Assembly: GCA_041398605.1 (NCBI GenBank)
Contig: JAWKUK010000015.1
Span: 62,001-126,000 of the forward strand
DNA length: 64,000 nt
Origin: JAWKUK01 sp041398605
Lineage (GTDB): Bacteria > Planctomycetota > UBA1135 > GCA-002686595
Direction: 5' to 3'
Below, one piece after another: positions 1-8,452 of this stretch (position 1 is the first letter of the stretch; the number at the start of each line of letters is the position of its first letter). The position numbers and the translations under genes are program-made. The notes below the pieces were generated by a model, which did not search any database, was not told where the DNA came from, and saw nothing but the letters and a program-made list of their open reading frames with translations.

Positions 1-189
1 CGGAGAGGGATGGCAGGAGACGATTGGGGGCGCCGGCCGGGCAGGGTCGGCGCCCCACTTTTGTCTCCGTGGGTCCCCGGCGGGTGACGCAGGCGCGTGC
101 GCCCTCGGGCCTCGCCCGGGCGCCGCCGGGCGGCCGGCGACGACGCGCGGACGGGTGGCGCGTTAGGATCCCGGGCTCAGCCCCCCGCC

Positions 190-1185
190 GTGAATCCGTA
201 CCTCCTCGTTCCTGCTGCCCTCGCGCTCGCCGGCCTCTCGCTCGAGACCTGGCGCCGGGCCCGAGCCCGCGCCCTCTGGCAGGCCCCCGGCCAGCGGATC
301 GACGTCGGCGGGCACAGCCTGCACGCAAAGAGCTACGGCGCAGGTCCCTCGTGCTCCTCTTCGAGGCCGACGAGGGCGTCGACCCAGTGGGGCACGCTCC
401 CGGAGCGCTTCGCGGATGTCGCGCGCGTGATCGCCTACGACCGCGGCGGCCTCGGCTGGAGCGACCTCGGGCCCGCGCCACGCGACGCCGAGACGCTCGC
501 GCGCGAGCTGCACCAGCTCCTCCGCAAGCTCGTGCCCGACCCCGCGCGTCGGACCCTCATCGTCGCCCACGGGACCGGCGCCCACATCGCGCGCATGTAC
601 GCGCACCGTTATCCCTTCGAGATGGTCGGGCTCGTGCTCGTCGACGGGCACCCAGACACTTTGATCGATCGCCTGCGCCGCGAACAGGTGCGCCCGCCGG
701 TCGGCGCGCGCTGGCTGTCGGCGCTCGAGGGCGCCCTCGCGCGCTTTGGCCTCCTGCGGCTCCTGGCCCTGCGCGGGACATCGAACAACCTGCTCCCCTT
801 GCCAGCGCGCCAGATCGCGCTGTTGGATGCCCTGGAGCTCGATCCACGTGTGCGCCGCGGCGCCGCAGAAGAGCTCGCCGCGGAGGAGCGCACGCTCGAG
901 CAGATGGGGCGCCTGCGCGAGGCCACCGCCACCCCCACGCACGTCTTGGTCGCAGGCGCCACGCTCGATGAGCGGCGCGTTCCCCGGACGTTCCCGCGCA
1001 GCGACTACAATAAGATCTGGGCCGAGGAGGGCGCGAAGCTCGCGCGCACGTCGACCTGCGCCGAAGTGACGGTGCTCGAAGACGCGGACCACCTCCTCCA
1101 ACTTCGAGCGCCCGACCTCGTAGAACAGGCGATCCGCGGCATTCTGGCGTCGAGCGAGCGCGCAGAAGAACCCAGGCCGAGGTGA
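190..1185 (+). CDS. alpha/beta-hydrolase fold protein, probably inactive and locally frameshifted
   Basis: The product (331 aa from a GTG at 190) has an N-terminal hydrophobic stretch (VNPYLLVPAALALAGLS) followed by an alpha/beta-hydrolase core: VIAYDRGGLGWSDLGP, the nucleophile-elbow region, LVLVDGHPD, and a late DADHLLQL that would supply the catalytic His. Two things are wrong. The elbow reads VAHGTGAH where the family has GHSxGG, so the nucleophile Ser is Gly (codon 128). Between about 345 and 383 the family-like sequence (SLVLLFEADEGVD) lies in another frame, while the open frame gives a Ser/Arg-rich stretch; the frame returns at TQWGTLPERF. The ORF therefore stays open with a scrambled oxyanion-hole strand. 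An ATG at 97 would also be in frame but adds Arg/Gly-rich sequence. I infer a decaying gene or, less likely, paired sequencing errors. Confidence 0.6.
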   Translation: MNPYLLVPAALALAGLSLETWRRARARALWQAPGQRIDVGGHSLHAKSYGAGPSCSSSRPTRASTQWGTLPERFADVARVIAYDRGGLGWSDLGPAPRDAETLARELHQLLRKLVPDPARRTLIVAHGTGAHIARMYAHRYPFEMVGLVLVDGHPDTLIDRLRREQVRPPVGARWLSALEGALARFGLLRLLALRGTSNNLLPLPARQIALLDALELDPRVRRGAAEELAAEERTLEQMGRLREATATPTHVLVAGATLDERRVPRTFPRSDYNKIWAEEGAKLARTSTCAEVTVLEDADHLLQLRAPDLVEQAIRGILASSERAEEPRPR

Positions 1186-1295
1186 CGCGCCCCCCGGCAC
1201 GGAACCCCATGATCGCGCGCGCCGCTGCCCCCTTCCGGGACGCCTTCTCCATCTTCCACCGCTAGGACGCGCGCCTGAGTTCGCGCCGAGACCAC

Positions 1296-2981
1296 ATGCG
1301 ATTCCCCGTCGAAATGCCGCTCGCGGCGCTCCTCACGCTGCCGCTGACCTCCGAAGTGTGCGCGCGCCAAGGCGCCGGCACGGCCGACGCGCCGCAGGGC
1401 TTTGCGCCCGCGGTGCTCATCGACACGGCCAAGATGGACGCGAGCACCGTCGAGTTGCTGACGGAGCTCGCAGACGCAGTGCGCGCCGAGCCTGCGAACG
1501 GCACGCGGCACGCCGACCTCGGCCTCGCCTACGAAGCGAACACGATCTGGGCGCTCGCTGAGACGCAGTACGACCACGCGATCGCGCTGCTGCCGGACAA
1601 GCCCGAGTGGGTGTACCGACGCGGCCTCTTGCGCACGTACAACGGCGACTTCGACGGCGCGGTCGCGGACCTCGCGGACGCCGCGAGCCGCCTGCGCAAC
1701 ACGGCGGTGGTGCAGGCGCGCTATGGCGATGTGCTGCGCACGCTCGGCCGGCTCGAGGAGGCAGAGGCCGCCTGGACGCAGGCGATCGCGTCCGAGGCTG
1801 TCCAGCAACAGCCGATCCAATGGGCAGCGAGCCGCACGGGCCTCGCACAGACCTTGCTCGACTTGGGCGAGTTCGAGCGCGCGCTCCAATACGCCGACGA
1901 GGCGTTGGCCATCGACCCGACGTCGAAGTACGCGCGCTACACCCGCGGGCTCGCGCTGCGCGAGCTCGGAAGGGAAGACGAGGCGCGCGACGAGCTCGTG
2001 CGCGGGTTGGACGGCGCGCCCGAGTTCCCGCTCGACCCGCACTGGCAGCGGCTCGCGGAGTATGGGCGCGGCTACAACCGCCGGATGATGGGCATCGAGA
2101 ACATGCTGCGCGCCGGTGACCTCGCCGGCGGCGGCGCTGCGCTCCAGGCGATGCTCGAAGAGCGGCCGGACGACCACTTCGTCCTGAACCTCGCCGCGCG
2201 CGCCGCTTTGATGAGCGGCGACCGCAACAGCGCGAAGTTCCTGCTCGACAAGAGCCTCGCTGCCAGCCCCGACGCGGCGAACACCTATATCGAGTACACG
2301 ATCCTGCTGGTGGGCGAGATGGCCGAGCTGCAGCAGCAAGCGGCGGCCCTCGCCGGCCAGCCCGGCGCGGAAGAAGCGCAGGCGCGCCTCGCCGCGCTCG
2401 ACACCGAAGCGCGCACCAAGATCTCGCGCGCACTGGAGCTGACGCCGCAGCTCGGGCGCGCGCACTACTACGCGGGCCTCATCCAGTTGCAGACGGCCGG
2501 GCAGGACCAACAGAAGCTGCAAGGCGCGATGCAGTCGATGCAGAACGCGCTGCGGCTCGGGTGCACCGAGCCTCGCTTCTACCAGCACCTCGCGCAGGTG
2601 TACGCGCTGACGGGGCGGCCGCGCGAGATGGTGCGCTACGCCGAGCTCGCCGCGGCGAACGCGCCGGACAGCATCGACGCGCTGAGCTTCCTCGTGCAAG
2701 CGTACGCCAGCGGCGGCCGCCAGGCCGACCTCGGGGGCGTCGCGAAGCGCCTCGTCGCGGCTGGGCCCAACAACCCGGACGCGCTCAGGATGGCGATCCT
2801 GGCCTACAACACGGTGGCGGACCTCGACGGCGCAGAGGCGGCCTTGGCGCTCCTGGAGCCGCTGACCGCGCAGCGCCCTGACCTCGCCCAATTCGTGCAG
2901 CAAGTGCGCGCGCACTTGGCCGCCCAGCGCGCACAGCAAGGCAATGCCGACGGCGGCGCACCCAAGGAAGGCGGCCGCTGA
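1296..2981 (+). CDS. exported TPR-repeat protein
   Basis: This 561-aa protein has a weak N-terminal signal-like segment (MRFPVEMPLAALLTLPLTSEVCARQ) and then repeated 34-residue helical pairs typical of tetratricopeptide repeats, for example ADLGLAYEANTIWALAETQY, YGDVLRTLGRLEEAEAAWTQ and YTRGLALRELGREDEARDEL, with further repeats near the C-terminus (FYQHLAQVYALTGRPREM). TPR arrays are protein-protein scaffolds, so no enzymatic role is proposed. The stop overlaps the first ATG of the next ORF (TGATG at 2979-2983). TPR proteins paired with ASPIC/UnbV proteins recur in planctomycetes and acidobacteria, so the two probably act together outside the cytoplasm. Substrate unknown. Confidence 0.85.
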   Translation: MRFPVEMPLAALLTLPLTSEVCARQGAGTADAPQGFAPAVLIDTAKMDASTVELLTELADAVRAEPANGTRHADLGLAYEANTIWALAETQYDHAIALLPDKPEWVYRRGLLRTYNGDFDGAVADLADAASRLRNTAVVQARYGDVLRTLGRLEEAEAAWTQAIASEAVQQQPIQWAASRTGLAQTLLDLGEFERALQYADEALAIDPTSKYARYTRGLALRELGREDEARDELVRGLDGAPEFPLDPHWQRLAEYGRGYNRRMMGIENMLRAGDLAGGGAALQAMLEERPDDHFVLNLAARAALMSGDRNSAKFLLDKSLAASPDAANTYIEYTILLVGEMAELQQQAAALAGQPGAEEAQARLAALDTEARTKISRALELTPQLGRAHYYAGLIQLQTAGQDQQKLQGAMQSMQNALRLGCTEPRFYQHLAQVYALTGRPREMVRYAELAAANAPDSIDALSFLVQAYASGGRQADLGGVAKRLVAAGPNNPDALRMAILAYNTVADLDGAEAALALLEPLTAQRPDLAQFVQQVRAHLAAQRAQQGNADGGAPKEGGR

Positions 2982-3049
2982 TGCCTCGCTCAGCGCGCGC
3001 GCTCAGCCCCATCACGCTCTCTTCTGCACTCCAGATGGAACCTGTCTCG

Positions 3050-4738
3050 ATGACCCACTCGCGCTACGTCCGCGTCTCCGTCGCTGCAGCGCTGGCCCTC
3101 GCAGCACCCACGATGCTCTGGGCGCAGGACACGCCGCCCGCCAACGCGCCTTGGTTCCAAGAGGTCGCAGAGGCCTCTGGCATCGACTGGACCTACGTCA
3201 GCGGCGCGACCGAGGACTTCTGGTTCCCCGAGATCATGGGCGGCGGCCTCGCGCTGCTCGACTACGACGGTGACGGCGACCTCGACGTGTACCTCGTCCA
3301 ATCGGGTTCGCTGCACGATGCCGCGGGGGAGGGCCCGGGCAACAAGCTGTACCGCAACGATTGCGCCAACGGCGAGTGGCGCTTCACCGACGTGACGGAC
3401 GCTGCGGGCGTCGGCGACACGGGCTACGGCATGGGCGCTGCGTGCGGCGACTTCGACCGCGACGGCGACGTCGACCTGTTCGTCACGAACGTCGGGGCGA
3501 ACGTCCTGTACCAGAACAACGGCAACGGGACGTTCACGAATGCGACGGCGAAGATGAAGGTCGGCGATGAGCGCTGGGGCACGAGCGCCGCGTTCTTCGA
3601 CGCCGACGGCAATGGCACGCTGGACCTCTACGTCGTGAACAACTTGGGCTGGTCGCCGGAGAACGAGACGCCGTGCTTCAACTACAAGAGCGAGCGCGAC
3701 TACTGCAGCCCGAACAACTACAACGCGCCTGCGACGGACCTGCTCTACACCTATGGGCGGCTCGGCTTCACGGATAGCTCGACGCGCGCGGGGATCAACG
3801 TCGCTTTCGGCAACGGGCTCGGAGTCACGGTCGGCGACCACGACCAGGACGGCGACCTGGACGTCTACGTCGCGAACGATGCGACGGCGAACCTCCTGTG
3901 GCAGAACGACGGCAAGGGCGTCTTCACGAACGTCGCGCCCGAGGGCGGGTGCGCCGTGAACGCCAACGGGACGCCGGAGGCCGGCATGGGCGTGCAGTTC
4001 CTCGACCTCGACGAGGACGGCGACCTCGACCTGTTCATGACGCACCTGCGCCGCGAGAAGAACACGTTCTACGCGAACAACCGCGGGCGCTACCGCGACG
4101 CGAGCAACATGACGGGCATGGCGGGCGTCAGCGCAAAGTTCACCGGCTTCGGCATGGGCTTCCAGGACTTCGACCTCGACGGGGTGCGCGACCTCTTCGT
4201 CGCGAACGGCGCGGTGCAGCAATGGCCGGTCGAAGACCGCTTTGCGGACGATCCGTACGCAGAGCCGAACCACCTCTTCCGCGGCAAGCAGCAGGGCAAG
4301 CGGTTCGTCTTCGAGCTCGTCGACGACCCGAACCTGGCCGCCCTCGTCGGCACGAGCCGTGGCGCGGCGTTCGGCGACCTCGATAACGACGGCGCTGTGG
4401 ACATCGTGTACGTCGATCGGGACGCGCGCGTGAAGGTGCTGCGCAACGTCGCGGCGCGCAAAGGCAGCTGGGTGGGCTTCGAGGTCGTCGACACGAAGGG
4501 CCGCGGCGTCCACTGCGCGACGGTCTCCGTCGCGCACGGCGCCGAGCGTCGCCTCTATCGGCAGGCGGACCCGTGCTACAGCTACCTGTCGAGCAACGAT
4601 CCGCGGGCGCACTTCGGCCTCGGTGACATGACGGAAGCCAAGGAGGTCAAGGTGCAGTGGCCGAACGGTGTCACAGAGACCTTCGGTGACTTCGCGGCGG
4701 GCGCCTACCACACCCTGAAGCAGGGCGCCGGCAAGTGA
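3050..4738 (+). CDS. exported FG-GAP/VCBS repeat protein with ASPIC/UnbV domain (CRTAC1 family)
   Basis: The protein carries many calcium-binding-like loops of the form DxDGDGDxDxY (DYDGDGDLDVYLVQSG, DFDRDGDVDLFVTN, DLDEDGDLDLFMTH, DLDNDGAVDIVYVD), the hallmark of FG-GAP/VCBS beta-propellers. It ends in an ASPIC/UnbV module (VSVAHGAERRLYRQ, HFGLGDMTEAKEVKVQWPNG). The signal peptide is clearest from the ATG at 3050 (MTHSRYVRVSVAAALALAAP, then TMLWAQ), giving 562 aa. An in-frame ATG at 2981 overlaps the TPR stop and adds 23 residues ahead of the signal; translation may be coupled there. The family is extracellular and binds ligands or partners rather than catalysing a known reaction. Confidence 0.88.
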   Translation: MTHSRYVRVSVAAALALAAPTMLWAQDTPPANAPWFQEVAEASGIDWTYVSGATEDFWFPEIMGGGLALLDYDGDGDLDVYLVQSGSLHDAAGEGPGNKLYRNDCANGEWRFTDVTDAAGVGDTGYGMGAACGDFDRDGDVDLFVTNVGANVLYQNNGNGTFTNATAKMKVGDERWGTSAAFFDADGNGTLDLYVVNNLGWSPENETPCFNYKSERDYCSPNNYNAPATDLLYTYGRLGFTDSSTRAGINVAFGNGLGVTVGDHDQDGDLDVYVANDATANLLWQNDGKGVFTNVAPEGGCAVNANGTPEAGMGVQFLDLDEDGDLDLFMTHLRREKNTFYANNRGRYRDASNMTGMAGVSAKFTGFGMGFQDFDLDGVRDLFVANGAVQQWPVEDRFADDPYAEPNHLFRGKQQGKRFVFELVDDPNLAALVGTSRGAAFGDLDNDGAVDIVYVDRDARVKVLRNVAARKGSWVGFEVVDTKGRGVHCATVSVAHGAERRLYRQADPCYSYLSSNDPRAHFGLGDMTEAKEVKVQWPNGVTETFGDFAAGAYHTLKQGAGK

Positions 4739-5574
4739 CAGACGCAGGCCGCGAACCAGGAGACGGGTCCCTCGCGGCGCCGGCGACGGCGCCGATGCGC
4801 GACGTCGACGCGCCGTTGTTGGCGGTCGTGCTGGCGCTCGGCCCGCTCGACGAGGCGAGCGTCCGCGCGGCGTGCCTCGACGCGTGGGATACGAAGCAGG
4901 GCGAGCTCACGCTCGAGGTCTTCGAGGCGCCTTGGGACGATGAGCGGCCGCGTGAGGTCGGCGTGGCGCCGCTCGCGCTCGAGCGGGCGGCTGCGCAGCC
5001 GCACCTTTGGCCGGCGGGCGCGAGCCTCGCGCGACGGCACCGATGCCACGTGCGGCTCCGCGTGCGCACGACGGAGCAAGACACGCTCGCGGCGCTCGCC
5101 GCCTTGTGCGACGTCGCTCGCGCCGTGCTCGCGGAGCCGAACGCGACGGCGGTGTTCTTTCCGCGCGGCGAGGCGCTGCGCGACGGGAACGTGCTCGGCG
5201 CGATCACCGCCGGCGCGCGGGAACAAGGCGCGCTGCCATTGCAAGCCTGGACCAACGGCCGCCTCGCGGACCCGGGCGAGGGCTGGAACATCGCCGACAT
5301 CGTCGGCCTCGGCCAGGTCGGCGCGCCAGACCAGGAAGCGGCGTTCCCCGTGGGGCTCGCGCCGTCCTTCGAGGTCCTCGGCTTCCTCTACGACCTCGCG
5401 CACCACCTCGTCGCAGAGGGCGGCACCTTCGAGGACGGCCTGACCCTCGACGGCCCCGGCGGCAAGCGCTGGATGGCGCGGCGCGTGCTTGCGCCGCTGG
5501 TCGAACCCGAACGTCCCTGCGTGCGCTGGCTGCCGCTCGGGCTCACCAACGTCCCCGAAGCTCTGCTGCGTTGA
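4735..5574 (+). CDS. DUF4261-like protein
   Basis: This 279-aa soluble protein begins at a GTG that overlaps the stop of the UnbV gene (GTGA, 4735-4738); an ATG at 4795 (MRDVDAPLLAVVLALGPL) is an alternative that removes a low-complexity leader. The core includes HRCHVRLRVRTTEQ, a central LAEPNATAVFFPRGEALRDG, LPLQAWTNGRL and VGAPDQEAAFPVG. The order of these elements, a residue-rich strand, a GAxAVYxx-like segment and a W-x-N-x-R segment, resembles DUF4261 as I remember it; this is recognition from memory and not a search. No catalytic motif, signal peptide or membrane helix is visible. It is tightly packed in the run that starts with the TPR protein. Confidence 0.6.
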   Translation: MTDAGREPGDGSLAAPATAPMRDVDAPLLAVVLALGPLDEASVRAACLDAWDTKQGELTLEVFEAPWDDERPREVGVAPLALERAAAQPHLWPAGASLARRHRCHVRLRVRTTEQDTLAALAALCDVARAVLAEPNATAVFFPRGEALRDGNVLGAITAGAREQGALPLQAWTNGRLADPGEGWNIADIVGLGQVGAPDQEAAFPVGLAPSFEVLGFLYDLAHHLVAEGGTFEDGLTLDGPGGKRWMARRVLAPLVEPERPCVRWLPLGLTNVPEALLR

Positions 5575-5579
5575 ACACT

Positions 5580-6332
5580 ATGGACCCGGTCGCAATTGAT
5601 CGATTCGGCGCGGCCGTCGCCGCCGCCGAAGAGGCGCTCGCTTGGCGCGAGCTCGAGCCGCTCTACTGTGAGGGAGACGCGCGCGGCTTCTTCGACGAAG
5701 ACCGCATTGAGCACATGCGAGACACCGCGCTCGCAGTCTCGAGCGACCTCGCCGAGCTCTACGAGCGCCAGGCGAAGCAGGAGCGCCCGGCGCGTCGGAC
5801 CCTGTTCATCGGCGCGGCCGTCGCGGAGCTCTGGATCGTGCTCTTTGAGCGCATCGTGCTGAAGCGACGCTATGCGTGGGTGAACCTGCCGGGCGTCGAA
5901 GCGCGCGCGCTCGACGCGGCGCTCGCGGCCGCTGAGCCGCACGCCGGCACCGACTTGCCGCGCCTCAAGACCGCCGCCTGGAACCGCGCCGAGATCGGCC
6001 CGGTGGACCACCTGTGGCTGTGCAGCGTCCTGACGGACCCAGAGCGCTTTCCGGCGCTGCATGACGAGCTCTACGGGCGCATCGGCTCACCCGAGGCCAT
6101 CGGCGGGGGTCACCCCAAGCGCGAGCGAGGCTTCGCGCGCGACCTGGTGCTGCGCTCGTTCGAGTGCCTCGGCACGGAAGGGCTCGTCACGACGACGGAC
6201 GAGGAGCTCGCGGTGCTGCGGCCCCTGGCGCGTGAGGTCGACGCGACGCTCGATGCGCCGCAGCACGGGCAGACGAGCGCGCTCGTCGGCGACGTCCTGC
6301 GTCACTGCGCCTGGCGCCGCGTCAGGAGCTGA
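5580..6332 (+). CDS. uncharacterised 250-aa protein
   Basis: The ATG at 5580 lies 5 bases after the preceding stop, so the two genes are probably co-transcribed. The product is helical and charged in its first half (DSDL-type stretches such as SSDLAELYERQAKQERPAR), has a semi-hydrophobic segment (RTLFIGAAVAELWIVLFERI) too polar to be a confident membrane helix, and a Trp-containing segment EIGPVDHLWLCSVLTDPERF. I do not recognise the family. Base composition and codon use match the neighbours, and there is no signal peptide. Confidence 0.7.
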   Translation: MDPVAIDRFGAAVAAAEEALAWRELEPLYCEGDARGFFDEDRIEHMRDTALAVSSDLAELYERQAKQERPARRTLFIGAAVAELWIVLFERIVLKRRYAWVNLPGVEARALDAALAAAEPHAGTDLPRLKTAAWNRAEIGPVDHLWLCSVLTDPERFPALHDELYGRIGSPEAIGGGHPKRERGFARDLVLRSFECLGTEGLVTTTDEELAVLRPLAREVDATLDAPQHGQTSALVGDVLRHCAWRRVRS

Positions 6333-6357
6333 GCCGCCCGCTATGCTCGGGCGCGCC

Positions 6358-7062
6358 ATGATCCGCCTCAGCACCGAGCGCCTGACGCTCCGCGAGTTCG
6401 TCCCGGAGGACGCGCCCTTCGTCCTGGAGCTCCTGAACGAGCCTTCGTTCCTGCGCTTCATCGGCGATCGGGGCGCGCGGACCCTGGCGCAGGCGGAGGC
6501 GTACATCCAAGAGCGCCTGCGCGCGAGCTACGCCAAGCACGGCCACGGGCTCCTGCTCGTCGAGCGCAAGCGAGACCGCGCGCCTTTGGGCATGTGCGGG
6601 CTCGTGCGGCGCGCGGGGCTCGACGGGCCGGACCTCGGCTTCGCCTTCCTTGAACAACACACGGGCCACGGCTATGCGACGGAGGCTGCGTCGGCGGTCC
6701 TGTCCGAGTCCCGCTTCGAGGTCGTCCTCGCGATCACGTCGCAGGACAACGAGCGCTCGATCCGATTGCTCGAGAACCTCGATTTCCGCTTCGAACGCAC
6801 GCTGACGCTCGCGCCGAGCGCGCAGGTGCTCGCGCTGTTTGCGTGGGAACCGCCAGCGACGGAGCGCGCCTCGACGGCCGCGGATCTGGAAGGAGACTAC
6901 ATTTGTCCGAGCTGCGGCGAGCGCATCGTCGTGCCGCTCGACGTCGCCGCAGGCGGGACGCAGGAGTACGTCGAGGATTGCCCCGTCTGCTGCAGCCCGA
7001 ACGTGCTCGCCGTGCGCGTCGACGACGACGGCACGGTCGAGGTCAACGCGCAGGCGGAGTGA
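6358..7062 (+). CDS. GNAT N-acetyltransferase fused to a CPXCG zinc ribbon
   Basis: Residues 1-165 form a RimJ/RimL-type GNAT domain: TERLTLREFVPEDAPFVLEL, GMCGLVRR, the acetyl-CoA loop region EQHTGHGYATEAASAVL, and NERSIRLLENLDFRFERT. After a short linker, residues 180-225 form a CPXCG-type zinc ribbon: YICPSCGERIVVPLDVAAGG with C183 and C186, then EDCPVCCSPNVLAVRVDDDG with C208 and C211. The CPXCG protein is normally a free-standing polypeptide of about 60 aa. There is no stop between the two parts. An in-frame ATG at 6343 would add five residues. Likely target: an amine on a protein or small molecule; the zinc ribbon could guide substrate choice. Confidence 0.88.
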   Translation: MIRLSTERLTLREFVPEDAPFVLELLNEPSFLRFIGDRGARTLAQAEAYIQERLRASYAKHGHGLLLVERKRDRAPLGMCGLVRRAGLDGPDLGFAFLEQHTGHGYATEAASAVLSESRFEVVLAITSQDNERSIRLLENLDFRFERTLTLAPSAQVLALFAWEPPATERASTAADLEGDYICPSCGERIVVPLDVAAGGTQEYVEDCPVCCSPNVLAVRVDDDGTVEVNAQAE

Positions 7063-8452
7063 CCGCGGGCGCTGCGCGCTCGCGCGCCAGGACCCGAGCG
7101 CAGGCGACGAAGAGCGCGAGCCCACCCAGGAAATAAGCGCCGTACGCTTCGGCGTAGTCCGCGCCGCGCTCGCCGAGCAGGCCCTCTCCGGAGAGCACGA
7201 AGCCGGCGCACGCGGCGGCGATCCCGAAGACGACGATGCGCGAGCGCTCGGCCAGCGCCAGATACGCGAGCGCAAAGGGCAACGACACGAAGTGGTGCTT
7301 CCAGCTGCGCTCCGACAGGAACAGCATCCCGAGCGCCAGCAGCGCGGCGGCGCCGAGCAGCGCGCGCTTCTCTCGCTGTGAGCGCGGTCCGAGCGCGGCG
7401 CCCCTCGCCTCAAGGGGCTCACGTAGGTCGCTTGCGCGCGGCGCGCGCCGCGGCGCCGCCCACCAGACCACGGTGACGACGACGAGCGACAGCGCGCGAT
7501 GGGCCCACCGGAAGGCCTCCGGGGTGAGGCGCAACCATCCGATGACCACATCCGCGTCGTGAGCGCCTGGGCGCGCCTCGATCGCCACTGCACCTGTGAG
7601 GTAGCGCGCCATGACGCCGAGCAGCGACTGGTTGATGTGCTCGCTCTGCATCAAAGTCAGCTCGCGGCCAACGAGGTACGGCGCAATCATCTGCGCCCAC
7701 CAAGCCGCGAGCAGGCTCTGGTTGTAGGCGAAGCCAAAGGCGAGCCCGGGGAGGAGCAGCGCCCAAACCAGGGCCGCGACAACGAAGCCAACAAAGCCGG
7801 GGAGGCTGCGCGCGCGGAGGACCCAGATGAAGGCGAGCGCCGGGGTCACCTTGAGGACCGCGCCTGTCCCGAACGCAAAGCCGGCCCAGAACTCGCGCCG
7901 CTCGCTCCACGCGAGGAGCCCGAGCGCCAGCGTCGCGGCGATGACGAGGTTCAGGTTGCCGTGCTGCAGCTCGGAATACAGGACCCGGCCCGCGATGAGG
8001 AGGACGACGAGCGCGCCCGCGCCCACGGGGCCGTCCCCGAGCGCCGGCTCCGGGGCGTTGGCCTCGGCTGGCGCCCCCGCTCCGCGCGGCGCGAGCCGCA
8101 GCGCGACGAGCACGAGACACCACGCGAGCATTGCGCTGAAGCCGGCCCACGCGACGGGCCCGACGCGCGGGCCGAGGGCGTGGAACGGGCGCAGCAGGAG
8201 CAGCGTCACGGGCAACGTCGGGTAGCCCTCCGCCGTCGGCCCCGGGGAGGCCGCTCCCTGGCCATAGAGCGGCTCGCCGTGCTGGACGGCCTCAATCGCC
8301 CAGCCCCACCGCAGCAGCGCGCTGCGGCCCTGCTTGGCGCGATGGTTGACCGCGATGAGCGCGACGACGGTCGCGAGGACGCCGATGACGAGCGCGGCGC
8401 GACGGAGGCGCCGTTCCCTCAGTGGCAAAGAGCGCTCGGACGACGAGGCCAT
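7043..8452 (-). CDS. GT87-type (DUF2029) membrane glycosyltransferase
   Basis: This 469-aa polytopic membrane protein has roughly ten hydrophobic segments, including AALVIGVLATVVALIAV near the N-terminus, LAWCLVLVALRLAP, GFVGFVVAALVWALLLPGL and the C-terminal YFLGGLALFVACARVLA. Motifs of the GT87 polyprenyl-phosphate-dependent mannosyltransferases are visible: an early loop with GEPLYG, ELQHGNLNLVIAATLALGLL, and AGFAFGTGAVLKVTPALAFI. Such enzymes transfer sugars from polyprenyl-phosphate donors on the outer face of the membrane. The start was set at 8452 because the ATG overlaps the upstream stop (TGATG); a longer reading extends through the neighbouring gene. Its stop overlaps the end of the convergent GNAT gene by 20 bases. 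Confidence 0.85.
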   Translation of the reverse strand: MASSSERSLPLRERRLRRAALVIGVLATVVALIAVNHRAKQGRSALLRWGWAIEAVQHGEPLYGQGAASPGPTAEGYPTLPVTLLLLRPFHALGPRVGPVAWAGFSAMLAWCLVLVALRLAPRGAGAPAEANAPEPALGDGPVGAGALVVLLIAGRVLYSELQHGNLNLVIAATLALGLLAWSERREFWAGFAFGTGAVLKVTPALAFIWVLRARSLPGFVGFVVAALVWALLLPGLAFGFAYNQSLLAAWWAQMIAPYLVGRELTLMQSEHINQSLLGVMARYLTGAVAIEARPGAHDADVVIGWLRLTPEAFRWAHRALSLVVVTVVWWAAPRRAPRASDLREPLEARGAALGPRSQREKRALLGAAALLALGMLFLSERSWKHHFVSLPFALAYLALAERSRIVVFGIAAACAGFVLSGEGLLGERGADYAEAYGAYFLGGLALFVACARVLARERAAPAVTPPAR

